From Echiichthys vipera (taxonomy: Eukaryota > Chordata > Actinopteri > Perciformes > Trachinidae), in the NCBI GenBank assembly GCA_963691815.1, contig OY829652.1, positions 18,075,986-18,139,985 on the forward strand: a stretch of 64,000 bases of DNA. The letters are read 5' to 3'. Numbering within the stretch: the stretch's first letter is position 1; the number at the start of each line of letters is the position of its first letter. Under the pieces are notes generated by a model. The model worked only from the letters and a program-made list of their open reading frames with translations. It was not told the DNA's origin and searched no databases. A program made the position numbers and the translations under genes. This document shows positions 24,796 through 38,598 of this stretch, piece by piece.

Positions 24796-24894
24796 GCACA
24801 AACCTACCATTTTTAAAAAGCCAGGCAACCGTTAATTGCGCCACTATTTTTTTATTCACTTTGCCTAGATTAAAAAAGGATGGCAGCCTTCAAA

Positions 24895-25014
24895 ACTACT
24901 ATGCACACTACTATGCACACTACTATGCACACTACGCCGCACACTACGCCGCACACTACGCCGCACACTACGCCGCACACTACGCCGCACACTACGCCGC
25001 ACACTACGCCGCAC
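24895..25014 (+). repeat. 12-bp minisatellite with two unit types
   Basis: There are ten perfect 12-bp units: three of ACTACTATGCAC followed by seven of ACTACGCCGCAC. The two unit types differ at three adjacent bases (TAT versus GCC) and do not mix. A partial ACAC follows. It lies 100 bp from the MITE-like repeat at 24586. Confidence 0.95.
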
Positions 25015-28000
25015 ACACTATATATAAGCCCTGCAACAACTGAAGTGGTGACATGAAGAACCTAGACATGGTGGAACATGGGCTTCTGTGACCCACCACA
25101 GACCCCTCTGGGTAGCACAGCAGGCATTACCCATCTATTTATACCAGGGTCTGGGGGGAGGCAGCAAGAGGAGGGGGAGGACAGGAGTGGGGGAAGAGGA
25201 GAGGCTGCATGGGCAGGTCCTGTTACACATGCTTGGGGGGATGGCTGGGGCAAGCCACAGGGGGATTCTGCTCAAAGTCAGACAGGCTGACCTCCCCGTC
25301 ACCTCTGCATGAGGCCGATATTGAGCTTGTAAACCTTGTGTGAGTGTGTGTGAGGAAAATGAAAGAAGAGAGAGTTTATGGGTATACATGAAGGTGTTCG
25401 AATGCACATTATGTGCTTATGAGTCTGTGTGTGTGGAGCTATGGGTATGCATTAACGCATGTGTACTATATGCATGCTGTTTGTGTGTGTGGCTCAATAT
25501 ATGTACACATACTGTATGTGAGTGTGTATGTACTCACGCCTATGTGCATAATATGCGTGTCCGCCTGTCAGGCTGTGAGACAAACCGGCCCCAGTGACTT
25601 ACCCGGCTATCCACCCTTCCATCCCCCAGCACAGCCATAAACATGCCAGGTGAAGGGCTGGATTAAGCAGAGTTAGCTGATCCCAGTGCAGCCCCCCAGC
25701 CCCATCTTTAGAGGTAAAAAACAACCCCAATCATTGTAATGACAGGGCACGCAGCAGGGGTCGCCCAGACCACTCAGTCCAACCTTACCAGCTGCTTCTC
25801 ATCTCTCACACACAGTATACAGTCACATGTACATAGAGGAACATACACATACTTACATGCACATGTGTGCAAACATTTTCCCACAATGCACTATGAACTA
25901 ATTGCCTGGGTCCAGACCTTTGAATATGCCAACCCCAGATGACAATTCTTTCTGATAGACAAGGCAAATGCACTAATAGATTTACATCAAATATTGTCAA
26001 TTTTTGTTCATGTAAAGATTGACAGCCTCAGTCTTTGTGACTTCATGCTAATGAAAGGTGGTGACATGTACATCGTCATGTGGCTGCTGGTGACCTATAG
26101 GGCCCCTGTCTATTAGGAGAAGTCTTTAGTCCTAACATGTCTGCATGCCCAGCTCTGCTCTGGCCTGCCTGCAGGGCCCCATTCAGCTTGGGCAGTGCCC
26201 CATCAAGCTGCATCTGTTGCCAGCTATATTTAGAGGGTGGGAGAAATACCTTTCTCCCTGGATATAAACTTTAGCTGACAGTCAGAGGGCCAGAGCAGGC
26301 AGACAGGGATCTGTACAGTTTGTAACCTTGAAGAGCTTATTACCCTCAGGCTACAGCTGGCTGTAGTCAGACTCACTACAGTGGGTAGCAGTCACAGCTA
26401 AAAGTTGAGGCTGTAAATACAGCACAGTTAACCACAGTTAGCATCAAAAAGCTTGATTTGGCAGCAGTTATTTCTGCCAGTGCCTATAGTTCCAGGACTG
26501 CTGCCAACGTGAAGGAGAATATATACCAATGTACCCTGATAGACATTTAATACTTCTCCCTCTGTGAGTTATACAATAATAATGAATACACTTCCGTGGA
26601 TTCAAATCCCTTTCAAATAGTCCTACATATCTGTCTATAAGCATTTGTGTGTGTGGCAGTGCCAGCAAGGCAGCAAGTATGTGATATGTGACCATGTTGC
26701 AAGGCCATCTGCTCTATATAACCATAAACAAACGCAGGCAGGCCAGTTTCACAGTATCATCTCCAAGCGGTCTAGGCCGGCTAAATGTATTCATGCTTTG
26801 GTCTCTGGGTAGATGCTGGAGAGATATGCCCTAGAAACAGACCACGGTTATGCAATAGCATTCATAATTCATTCCACAAACACAATATGGAGGCCACTCT
26901 GTCCCATATGCAAACACATGGCCAGATTAAGGACTGGAGAGCCAAAGGGGACAGAATGCATTCTGAACTGTTAGTAAAGCCATTGACTGTATGTTTATGT
27001 CAATGAGAGCTTGTCTGTAACAGGCCTAAATAGGCCAGGTCTTACTGCTGGAGGGACCTCAGCTATATTTGCAACTAGAGTCTAAATCAGTTACACGCCA
27101 ACAGAGATACACATTGTTACATTAAGGGTCTTTTTACAGGCATCACTTCAAGCCATAAACAGATATAGTACCCATATATACACTCGTGCTGTTTTTCAGT
27201 GTATTCTGTCTATATGTTCTGCCTCACTGACAACACCGTTTTCCTACATTTGTAAGATACACATGTTGACGTCTTCTACATTCCTGAAAGGAAATCACCG
27301 AATGTTTTATGAGGTTGGCACACTTTTCACTTTACCTGTCAAGTTCCAAGAAAAAGACATCTAAATCACAAATGTATCCCTGGTGCTTCCAGGAGCTAAG
27401 AGAGTACTGCAGGGATGGAAAGTTAGCACTAGCATTGCCCTGGGTTCCAGTGACAAAAAGTAAATGGGATTTTTTTTTATTGGATTTTGGATTATTGCTT
27501 AGCAAGTTTACGATACTTACATTTTTTTTTTTTTTATGACCGTTGAAGCGTTAATGCAATCACCAGAAGTAAAAAGCTATTGTTAGGCTATGAACAAACT
27601 ACACCACCCACTAGCTTGATTTCACTTGTATGGTGTGACGACGTTTGTGGTCTCATTTAGCCTCTTGATAGCAAAAACCTTTTCAAAAACATGAAAAACG
27701 TGGAGTTACATATTTTATCTCATAGAACAAAACGTTAAAAAATATATTGAATCAATTATTTTATTTTTATGGAAGTCATATGATGAAAATCCCAAGCGAC
27801 AAAAATAATTCCTGAAACATTAGCCCTCTTTCCACCAATCTTCATGGTACGAGCTACAACACCAGATGATTTTGTATGGCTTTGTCAGGTAAGTTTAGTA
27901 AGTTTAGGAATGAGCTGATCAAAAGAAAAGCAGCAGCAGCAGGCACCTACTGAAAGCTTGATATAGTATCTGTGGTATCGAGGTCAGTTGAGAGGAGGGT

Positions 28001-29074
28001 GATTTTAATAACATCTGCACATGTAATCAAATGCCTGGCACATACAGGATTCCAGAGCCGCAGGCAGCGACTGTATCTAGAGACTGCAGGGTGGGGCCTT
28101 GGGGTTACTGAGTGCATTTGATACAGGCACGGGTGGGGTTGAAGCTAGAGCTAGCTCAGGCTATATTGCACTATAAGCGGGCTGGTTGTGTCACTATGGG
28201 GGCCAGGCTGCTTAGGACTCTGGGTGGTGTGGAGGAGAGAGGGAGGATTGATGGAGGGTGGAAAGGGGGTCATGCAGTGGTGGACCCTGCCAGCACATTT
28301 GCCCCATAGAAAAGAACCATTTATGGCATCCACCCAAGGTCAGCCGTTTGAGAAGAAGAACTGGGAAGGGTCCAGAGGGGACGCTGCTTGTTTTTATGCA
28401 GTCACTCAGCAACAAATAAAACAACTCTTTCCATCAGAAAAAAAAAACATATTAAGTGTTTGATCATTATACAATGGAGCACCTCTTTTCTCCAATTCCT
28501 ACACTTCTCTCTGCTTATTTTTATTTGCTCCTCAACCCAGCATCCTGTTGCAACCACTTTTTCTCCCCCACTTTATTCTGTCCCTATCCTGCTACCTGAC
28601 TACTTTGGCGGCAATACACAAAATGGTGGTTGGGAGCTGAGAACTGGAAGGCAAAGAGTGGAAGCCATTTTCTAACAGATCCAGGCCTCAGCACAGAAAG
28701 AGTCATGACTTCCTATGGTTTTGGATAATTAAGATTACACCTCTTTTCTGTGCATGATCGCAGAAGATTATGTTATGATTTGTTTTTAATCTCCTGCGCT
28801 TACAAGCCATTGGGACTACTTGGCCTTTCAAATGGGAAAAGGCACAACAAACAGTAATTGAATCTAATGCAGGGCCACATTATAATAAGTCTCAGAAAGA
28901 CAAAGAAAACAGATGTAGACAGAGCAGTCCAAGCCATGCATATAACAAATGGAACGTATACAGCATCTAATTACAGCCTTCATCTCATTAAATGAAAACC
29001 AAGACAATACAACCCCTTTTCAATACATCATTCAATAACAACATATTCAATTTACAAAAGATTATGGTACTTAC

Positions 29075-29148
29075 AAAATTGCTGCAATCGGCAGTGTGTA
29101 TGCCAGTGATTTCACTTGTTGGCCAAATTGTTTGCGCCATCTTACTGC
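29075..29148 (-). ncRNA. Putative let-7 host-transcript exon (internal)
   Basis: The minus strand shows a long pyrimidine tract (TGTCTTTCTCTCTCTATC, then TCCCTCTTGTAG) followed by a 74-nt segment starting GCAGTAAGATGGCGC and ending GCAATTTT, then the donor GTAAGTACC. Both splice sites are near consensus. The exon contains AAGATGGCGC, close to the YY1 site AAGATGGCGGC. The frame that stays open in the preceding exon meets TAA here, which argues for a non-coding RNA. It lies on the let-7 strand, about 7.2 kb upstream of the exon at 21766. Confidence 0.6.
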
Positions 29149-29290
29149 CTACAAGAGGGAGATAGAGAGAGAAAGACAGACAGAGAGTGAGAATTATTGG
29201 AAGGGAGAAAAAAAATTTAGCAAGAGAAACAGAGAGGAAGATAAAACAATAGGGAGAAGCAGAAGCAGATAGGGCGATACGTTTGAGTGC

Positions 29291-29291
<1 letters not shown>

Positions 29292-29326
<35 letters not shown>

Positions 29327-29329
29327 CAG
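29292..29329. repeat. (CAG)n trinucleotide repeat
   Basis: Twelve GCA/CAG units with one CAA interruption, followed by GAGGCGGCGGTGGCGG. It lies 144 bp upstream (minus-strand sense) of the host exon at 29075-29148. It is not in a recognisable coding frame. Confidence 0.95.
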
Positions 29330-30328
29330 AGGCGGCGGTGGCGGGCTGTAGGGCTCCTCTCTGTAGCTTGTTTACTAATAAGCTCGCCCCACGGGCTTGC
29401 CTGGCCAAGGAAACTCATTAGTGGAACATGTAACACACCGCACCCTCTCTGCTGGCCTGTACACTGGCCAGCTCTCACTGCCGCATACTCACCCAACACC
29501 AACACACAAGCTCCACCGTGGCCTTGGCCTTGCCCAGTAGCACCCACTCGCTGCATACGTGCACACCCATTGGCATGCTGTATTACTGAAAGCCTACAGT
29601 GTGATGTGCGTGGGTGAAGTGGCGTGTACACGTGTACTTGTGAGCATAATAAGCGATTTTCTTCACATGTAGCACAGTATGTTCATGTTCACACATGAGG
29701 GCACGCACAGACTGCACCGCATTAATGTACCAGGGAGCTTTTTATATGTGCCTGTGTTAGCCTATGCATACGTAGGTGTGTGTTGCCACAACCATTGTGT
29801 GGAGGTGAAATAGGACAAAGGAAAAGGTTTTTAGTCACCATTAGTCAAATCTTATCTTGCAGAAAAACAAAGAGGGCAACAAAGATAAAAAGACGTTAGA
29901 GTTGTCCTCTAACAGACCAAGGAGGACACTGCCAATTAAAGGCCTTCACTCAGTGTGGTGGCGGCTGCTGAAGGGTGATAATTCTGTACAAGGACGCTAA
30001 TTGCAGTGCAGGACATGGCCTCTGCGGGGAAGGGTCTTTTATATATTGTTTCTAGCGTTTGTAATTACAGTGCAGTGCCTTGGACTGCTGCCAGCACATG
30101 TTTATAGGCTCATGAGTAACCCAACTCCTCCAGCCCAAGGAGGGAGATTCATGCCCAAGCTGTGCACTCACTGCCCTCAGTGCACTCTGTAAGTGTGTGT
30201 GTTGTTTGTGTGTATATGCATGCTGATGACTCATGAAGCCTGGGCGGGTATGTGCAGAGGGGATAGTCTACAGTATATTAGGCGAACACATGGATTGCTG
30301 CAAGTACAGAATTACAAGAAAATACTAT

Positions 30329-30335
30329 CTATATA

Positions 30336-30389
<54 letters not shown>
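30329..30389. repeat. (TA)n microsatellite
   Basis: TA repeats with one GTA interruption; a shorter TA tract lies at 35288-35314. Confidence 0.97.
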
Positions 30390-30394
<5 letters not shown>

Positions 30395-31725
30395 ACAAAA
30401 TATTTTCTTTTGATAATCAAAACTGAAGTTCTAAGTCTACTCTGATAGATAGGGTGACTTGTGTGGTCTTTGATTCTAAATCCTGAAGTTTTTGGTCACT
30501 CTACCATTACAAAGCAGTGTAAACAAGGAAACCTGAATATATAAACATGACTGGAGTGCTGAATTACACAGTAGAAATCAATACTACAGTCGCAGAAATT
30601 GCAGTCCAAACAGTAAAAGAAAATGTAGGTAACAATCAAAGCACATAGTTTATTCAGTGTAAATATTTCTGGATCAAAGTTAGAAACACAAAGACAGCTC
30701 CAGCTGGTGTATTTGTTTTTATCTCTAAATGTAGAATTCATAATTCATCTCAGTACTGACGAGCAGTACAAAAGTGATGAAGTGGAGGTGAGGTGAGGGA
30801 AGGGATTTACAGTATTTTGATAGGCAGAGAGTTGCAGGCGAGGCCTTTCAACACTTCCAACTCTACCTCCAACTTGGAACAATTTTGCTGATTCTGCAAT
30901 TTTTCTCTGACTAAATTGCCTTGGCGACAGCCGAGGCCAAAAGCTTAAGAAATATATGAGCGTTGGAAAAGAAAAGTTGAGTGGGCGCAGCTCAGTGTTA
31001 TCTGGAATATCGCTTTGTCTGGCAGGTACATAAAACAAGTATCTGTCCTGACAATGTGTGCAGAGAGACACTTACACGTGATGCTGTAGAGGGTCTCTAA
31101 AACGCATATTGAATACATTGAGTGGTCGGAGGCAAAGAAAACATTGTGTTTTATTTAAATAATTCTAAATATTAACCTGATTGGGTAGCTAAAATACCTC
31201 TGCCTGTCAAACCTTTGAAAAAACTCCCTTAATAAAGTAGTTTAAATACTTAGCAATCAACAGCTTGCCTCTGGTGGTACAGCAATTGTGTAAGAAAATT
31301 GTCCTTGTGTAAATAAACTGAGGAAAAAGAACACCTTGACCTCAGCCAAAGGGCCCATAATGTAAAGGTGAAAGGTGCACAGGTCTCTTTCACATTTGGA
31401 GGAAAAGAGGGGGAGGTACAGGGCAAGAAAATATACCCCCCCCCCCTCCCCAAAAAGAAAACAAAAAAAAAACGTATCCCCCAGTCCAATATTATGTCAT
31501 TATGACTATGCTCGGTCTCTGTGGAGTTGCTGTGGTATTTTGGATAAATTACATGTGACACTCCCAGCTGACTATACTGATTAACACAGGGAGAATAAAA
31601 TGGTCCCCCAATCCTCAGTAGTCGACAGGGTAATGGACTAATGGCTTCCATGTATGGCGGGAGAAGCGAGGAAAAGCAGGTTTAGACACTCTGGTGTGTA
31701 TGTGTATGAGCGCATGAGCATATGT

Positions 31726-31728
<3 letters not shown>

Positions 31729-31787
<59 letters not shown>

Positions 31788-31800
31788 ACGTGTGTTTGTG
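31729..31800. repeat. (TG)n microsatellite
   Basis: TG repeats, with one TTTG and one TGCACG interruption. Confidence 0.97.
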
Positions 31801-32715
31801 TAATTACTTTGTTTATTGAACCTTAAAATCTGTGCTTTTGTGCAATAGTTTTTTGAACTTGCATACACAAGACCAACCTCAAAAATGTACAGTATACTGT
31901 ATGTGTGTGTGTGGGGGTCTCTGGCCTCTTTGTCCAGCCTCTATCCTACTCTCTTTTCGGGCCTAGCCTGCTTTCTACTGTACTACACTGCTGATTCTGT
32001 ATGAGTGCGCCACAGCCTGTAGTGGCCACTGTAGATCCACTCATCTGCTCTCCCACATTCGCAGTACAGGAGGACAACAGGGAGCCTGGCCAGCTACCAC
32101 AGAGACCTAACCTGACTATGCTGTCTTTCACCTCGAGGAGATTTCAACAGCTTTTTTCTTGATTGACAACTGCTTAAGTAAAGCCTGAAGCAGACGTTAC
32201 TATAATGGACACAAGCAATGTAGTTTATAAGCAATTGTTTTAGAGGTCTATGCAGAATGCACTTTGACCTTCTATTAAGTGAGACGCTGCCAAAGTGGGA
32301 GATTTAAATCTAGCTCTATTTCCACGAGCATTGACCTGCGTGTTGTAACCTGCTGCATAGTGTTTTCGCGCCACTGCTTATAGTGTGTCAGTAAAAATAC
32401 TGGACCTAAATCTAAGGCAGGGCTGCAAAGTTGTCATATCTGTACCCCATATAATCATATTTTTAATCTGCATAATATTTTCCATGTCCTTCACTTCATG
32501 AATAATTAAATGCAGTGAGTATTAATTTATTTTAACTTGAAAAATGAGGAATTGGAAAATGTGGGTGCTTTTTTTTTAAGAGTCCCACGATGAATGTCTA
32601 CATTTCTGGCATTGTGATTTATGAAGCAATAATGATCACAAAAAACAGTGATCGGAAAATGTATTTACTGTCTTAAAAATACTTTTACATCAAATATATT
32701 TATATATTTTATATA

Positions 32716-32730
32716 TTGTTTGTGTGTGTG

Positions 32731-32772
<42 letters not shown>

Positions 32773-32775
32773 ATC
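32716..32775. repeat. Palindromic (TG)n-TATA-(CA)n repeat
   Basis: TTGTTTGTGTGTGTGT, then ATATAC, then a CA tract ending ACACAAACAA: the two arms are reverse complements, so the locus can form a hairpin or cruciform. Confidence 0.9.
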
Positions 32776-33696
32776 TAATTTAAAATACCATATATTTAAC
32801 AATGCATACAAATTGTATCATTGTTGATCAAATAGAGAAAATAAAAGCACAATATATCGGTGAATATAAGACTACATACATGCATTTTTAGTCCAGGCAG
32901 CCCAGGCAGTATTGTCTGTCAATCAAATCCCTAACCCTGACAGTCCTCCACAGAGCTCACACACAGTATAACTTTCATTATGCTGAGCTTCTCAGTTTTA
33001 TTGTACTAAAACAGCACACTGAAACCATTTTAGCAGGAGAAATAAAAGAGGCTTCATAATTATTGCAAAAAAAAAAAACACATTTACAGTGAGTGCTCAC
33101 TTGGCCCTCATTCACCACTCCAGTCTGAATTTCATATTAGCCAGGAGGAAATTGGATGGAATTCACAACATCACAGCTAGCTCATAAATTAGACAAAATC
33201 AACTAATAGCAATTTATTTACATAACAAATGAAGCAGTCTATTGGTGGCTTACTGCTGTATTGTATTGTGAGTGACTCATTTTCACTGTGTTGCAGAGTA
33301 ATACACTGAGCACTGGCACATGATCTGAACCTCACAGTCAACACACAAAGAGTCCGGTTTGGGGACATAGAATAGTCTTTACAGTGCTGCTACACCACAC
33401 ACGACAATTAAATGGTGTTCAAAAAGTTATCTAGAGCTCAAAAACATCTTTCATTTCTATTTAGATTACACAACTAAACCCTTGAATTGTCATATTCTTA
33501 TTTTCTAATCCCATGTCTTAATGCACGAAATACGATTTTTAATATTATGCCTGACTCAGACATGTGGCAATGCCTCAGGCTGTCTCGGATTCTATTTTAA
33601 TATAATAATATATACAAAAATATTGCAATAATGTCAATGTTTTAACAAAACATCTAGTGATTTAGCAAAAAAGTGGATGTCACATGCATGAGCAAG

Positions 33697-33855
<159 letters not shown>

Positions 33856-34721
33856 AGTATATTTTCCTCTATATAGACATATTCTTACCTAAAGTAGTAG
33901 TTGTCTTGCAAAATAAGTTGTCTTGCAAGTATTCATTTTGCAACACTTAATAATTTTCTCTCTAAATACAGCATAATATTTAAATGTGAGACTCAAATGC
34001 ATTCTAAATCAAATACAAATAAACACAGCTCATTATAGGTAAACCATTAACATGGAAATCTTTTCTAAAAGCCTGCATCCAAATAAGAATAATTTGTTAA
34101 AATTACTGAACACTGTACAATAATTCTATATAGTATATAATCAATTTCCAGAGTATTTGTTTTGGTATTTTTCAGTCATTTCAAAAGTTATGAGGTATTT
34201 TCAGTTGGACTGTTGCATCTTTACAAAAAACATACAACACTCAGCACTAACCTGTATATTAATGAGAAAATGATTGAATTAGAATTCAATTTCATAAAAA
34301 AAATCTAAAATGTCTCATCCAAGTTCAAGGCCACAGTCAAGTTCAAGTTTGAGAATGAATGTTGAACTTGATGTTCTAAACTGTGGTCTGCAGTTCTCTT
34401 TAATTCTGTCTTTTTAGTACACCTGAAAGACGGGACTGTATTTAAATAAAACAGGCTATATTAAAAAATGTAATATATAGTAAATACATTGACAACTAAA
34501 ATCTTTTAAAAAGGCACTTTTGATTGTTGCACAGGTTTAACAAAATGAACACTTTGAACACACCATTTCATCAAGCCTAAGAATACACTCTGAAAGGGCA
34601 AAAAACTGAGCAAAATATAGAAATATGTTCATTATGGTTTGAAAATATTAATATCTGACATCCCGTACAAAGAAAATTATAAAATTTTACATATACATAT
34701 GTATATTTGATCCTGTACTTG

Positions 34722-34725
34722 CGTG

Positions 34726-34782
<57 letters not shown>
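34722..34782. repeat. (GT)n microsatellite
   Basis: GT repeats with a central TATATG interruption. Confidence 0.97.
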
Positions 34783-34785
<3 letters not shown>

Positions 34786-36228
34786 ACTGTTGGCTGTATT
34801 TGCTGTGTTTCTGCAGTAAAGCTGAAGTTTGCTTCAGTGCACAGAATGCCTCATTGTGTGCTGTACTAGGCTGCTGGATTGGTCAGGTATATTTTTACAG
34901 AGAGCGAAAAATACTGCAAACCCTCACCACCCTGCCATCTGTCTCACAACATGCAACCTTCCACTGGACTCCTGCCATCCACTGCCAAAAAGGCCTTAGG
35001 GGTGGAGTAGTGTGATACCCTGCCAGCCAAAACCATGTGTCCACTGCTAGTTAAGCAGAGCTTATATCCATATGAATGAACATAATCATGTATGGAAAAC
35101 CTGAACCTAAATTGTGAATCACCTGAAAGCTTTAGGTAACCGTGTTCGCTTTGCCCTTCAAAAATGTCCCCTTTCATACAAACATAAGCAGACACTAGAA
35201 AACCAAAGCACAAAAAAATTGAAGACTGTCATGAATCGTATATCGTAACATCGTATATGTCAGTTAAAAAAAACAAAAACAGTATACTGTATATATATAT
35301 ATATATATATATATCCGAAAACAGTGATACTTATGTATTTGGTTCCCCTTACAGGCAATACTTCATATTAAATGTTATGAATACACCCAGGGATTGTAAA
35401 TTGCCATAGAAATGTCTCATTGACTAACATAACCTGATTTTGCCATTCATTTGATACAGTTAAAGTATCTGATAAAGGAGTTAAAGTAAATTAACATTTT
35501 TGTCCAAAGTAACTTATCTTAAGTGAAGTTTATCGTTTCACAACCATAATGAGGGAAAGTTTATTGCTCATTCAGGTTTGACCTTTCTTCAAATGAAGAC
35601 AAGCGATTGTTGTCATATGCATCAATGTAATTACAAAAGTATTTTGAGACGAGCCTTTGTTTACACTTGCCAAAAAATGTTATGGTGCAAAGCATAAATC
35701 CTGTGTTCAAGGAAAAAATCAATCAGGAAATGATGTAATCAACATTACAATTAGGTGTGTATAGGCAAATACCTTGCAAATGGCGAAGGGATGGACTACT
35801 TTCTGTGTATTCTTTATTCTGTCTTTTTAAACAAAATACAAGTTGGCAAATACTATCCGCAAAACTTCATATTAAAGAAATGTATTCTCATTGAAATTTA
35901 GTTGACAGTCAGGCTTTTGAGAACATTAAACTGATCAAACCGATCAGTACACCACGTAGTTCTCTTAATACACTACACACTAAGCCCGGACCACATCACT
36001 CATATGAAATACCTCCACAACCGTGGCCTTCCGCTCATCAACTGATTACCACGATGTAGGATTATCCCGCAGCAATCAATTAGTTAGTCACTTTATTACA
36101 ACTAGGTTCGCTCTTATGCCTGCGATTGTATATATTCCTAAACAACATGAGCATGTAGGATTTTACACACGGATAAACTTTCATCAAAACCTCACAAGCT
36201 TACACGTGTTAAAAATGATATTACTCAC

Positions 36229-36302
36229 CGATTTTCAAAGCAAAGATGTATGTCCGGTCCGGATGTGAAATTCGTCATCTTTTCCCGCTTTGATCCACAT
36301 CT
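36229..36302 (-). ncRNA. Putative let-7 host-transcript exon (internal)
   Basis: The minus strand has GGCTTTCTCCTCTTCTTGACAG as acceptor, read here as GGCTTTCTCCTC then TTCTTGACAG. A 74-nt segment starting AGATGTGGATC follows, ending TTTGAAAATCG before the donor GTGAGTAAT. It is unusually CpG-bearing for its AT-rich surroundings (TCCGGACCGGAC). It begins AGATG and could encode a 20-residue peptide ending in TGA, but nothing known matches. It is the same length (74 nt) as the exon at 29075, probably by chance. Strand and splice quality make it a good candidate for the let-7 host RNA. Confidence 0.6.
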
Positions 36303-37769
36303 CTGTCAAGAAGAGGAGAAAGCCATAAGCTCCTGTTTGGTGGTTATTGCTAGACTCAGTGATTTCCCTCGGACTGTCTCATTCACAGCCATGCCTCAGC
36401 CCCAGCTCCTGCCTGAGCCTTAATCTCAGCTACAGCCACACTCCCTCTTACAGCCACGGTCTGAGCCCCAAGTTCAGGGCTGCGCGGCTCGCCTGCCACT
36501 AGCTGGGTCCAGGCCTGGTGAGGCCTGAAACAATAGGAGGCCATGAGGCTGTCTGCAAGGCTCCAGCTAAGCTCGTCTGCTAGTGAACAAGTCTTTGAAT
36601 GAGGAATGTTAGCAAACAGACAAACAGCATGTCTGATGCATGCAAATAGCACAACCAGTCCAGTCACAGCCTTGGCCAGGCACATGAATAATTCAGCAGT
36701 CTATATGCTGCTCTCCCACATTACTCCCTCCCTCTTCTCGAATGTAATGCCTTCACTAGAATAAGTGTGGCAAAGTATCCAAATCTCTGCTTTACCAGCA
36801 GCCTTGATCATAAAAATCTGTTTTAATAATTCATACAAACATGCAATAATAGAGCAAAGTGGCCATGTGAGACACCACATGCAGGGCTACTTCTGACATT
36901 TTGCTGAAACAACTAGAAATTTGGCAATTACTAGATTTTTTTCTATTATTGCCTTTTAATGTCTTTTGTTTGCAGTTGGCACCTGTCCCAGAAAGAGCTC
37001 CATCTCAGCACACTACTCATTCGCCTGTTAGGAGAGTGAGTCGGTGTGAAAGAGAGAGAACAAGGGGGAGCAAGAGACAGAATGAGAGAGAGAGAAGACA
37101 TGGGAAGGAAATAAAAGGGGAGACAGAGAGTAAAGATAAAGGAGGTGCGGTACATGCCAGTCGCTGAAGAAGGACATGTCTTTAAAACACAGATGTGTGC
37201 CGTGCCGGGCACATTCTCTGCTTGTCATCCATAGTGGTCATCCAGACAAGAGCCAACCTCAAACAGGTTACCCGTCAGAAATGGCGCCCGACACTCCAGG
37301 TGGAACAAGGCCCGTCACATGGCAAACACCACCCTGACACATTTCCATCCATCCAGAAAGAAACTAAACAAATACCACAAGAAACCCATCAGCAGAGAAC
37401 AAAATAGTAAACAGACAAAATAAAATAAAAAAGAACGGAAGAAACAGCGCCCAAATCCAAAGTGATGCAAAAATCAATGAGCCAAAAGTGAGAAATGACC
37501 ACTAAAAAACAACTTGTTGCCAGGTTTTGCAGAGCTGCTGTGCAGCTAGTTGGAGGCAGAGGGTTAAAATCCAGCTAGTAGTGAGTGAAAAAAAAGCTCC
37601 GTCTATGGAAGGGCGGGCTGTGGGGAGGCCCTGACTGTAGAAATAGCAGCAGACTTTTTTTCTTTTTTTCCCCTCGCAGAGCTTAAGTCTCCCCCTTGCG
37701 TGTGGCTGGAGCAGAAAGAGGGGAGCAAGCAAAACAGGGAAAGAAAAAGGAGAGAGGGAGCGAGAGAGT

Positions 37770-37772
<3 letters not shown>

Positions 37773-37824
<52 letters not shown>

Positions 37825-37830
37825 GGAGGA
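37773..37830. repeat. (GA)n microsatellite in a purine-rich block
   Basis: GA repeats within a larger plus-strand purine-rich stretch (about 37690-38090). Confidence 0.95.
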
Positions 37831-38445
37831 GACAGCGAGCACACAGTGAAGAGGAAAAATGCTCCACTGATGATGAAATAGGAGGTGAGGCAGAGCGCGC
37901 GAACCAGTTACTTTTTCATCACATGTCCAACACGGCAAGGAACTGTATTTGCACCGGAGACGGGGGAGAAGGAGGGAGGGAGGGAGCATAAGATGGGTGG
38001 GAGAAGGAGACACAGAAGGAAAGAGAGAGAGAGAGAGGCGCAGAGTGGGAGGGTGGAAAGCACTAAATGTGGGAGGGGTGGAGGAGGAAGAATGACACAG
38101 AAATCCACTCCTCCAGCAGTGCGCAGACGCAGTCCACACACACACACGCCATACTGGGATACACTATACAGTACCTCAGCTACTATATCAACTAGTTCAA
38201 AGAAAAGCGAGGAAAAAGAGAACACACAGTCATTCAGAATGGACTGCCTTGCTGAAGGGTCCTTGAAATATGCAACACTTTTGAGAGCTGGTTGAATTAT
38301 TAACCTTATCTCTTACTGTAGTGGGGCTCTTGTCGTTGGAACAGTCTTAGAGTCCTAGGAGCACACTCTGAAAGGAGCACACTCTCTGAGCGTATTAACT
38401 CTTTAGCGTGCCACAATGACTGGTGTGAATGCACTAATAGACCAG

Positions 38446-38598
<153 letters not shown>

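Noticed and set aside
25603..25657. Possible minus-strand 55-nt exon ending AGCCGG/GTAAGT
   Set aside because: The acceptor's pyrimidine tract is weak and the segment is G-rich low complexity; kept only as an aside within the intron entry.
29194..29631. 145-codon minus-strand frame across the CAG repeat, with a GTGAGT donor at 29493
   Set aside because: The frame depends on the trinucleotide repeat. The donor is good but no convincing acceptor precedes it and the peptide is not recognised.
36976..37036. Plus-strand acceptor (GTCTTTTGTTTGCAG) followed by LAPVPERAPSQHTTH
   Set aside because: The acceptor is good, but the following frame runs into purine-rich low-complexity sequence and the donor (GAGAGTGAGT) is ambiguous.
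37502..38145. Overlapping Ser/Leu-rich frames on the minus strand
   Set aside because: They come from the GA repeat and purine-rich block.
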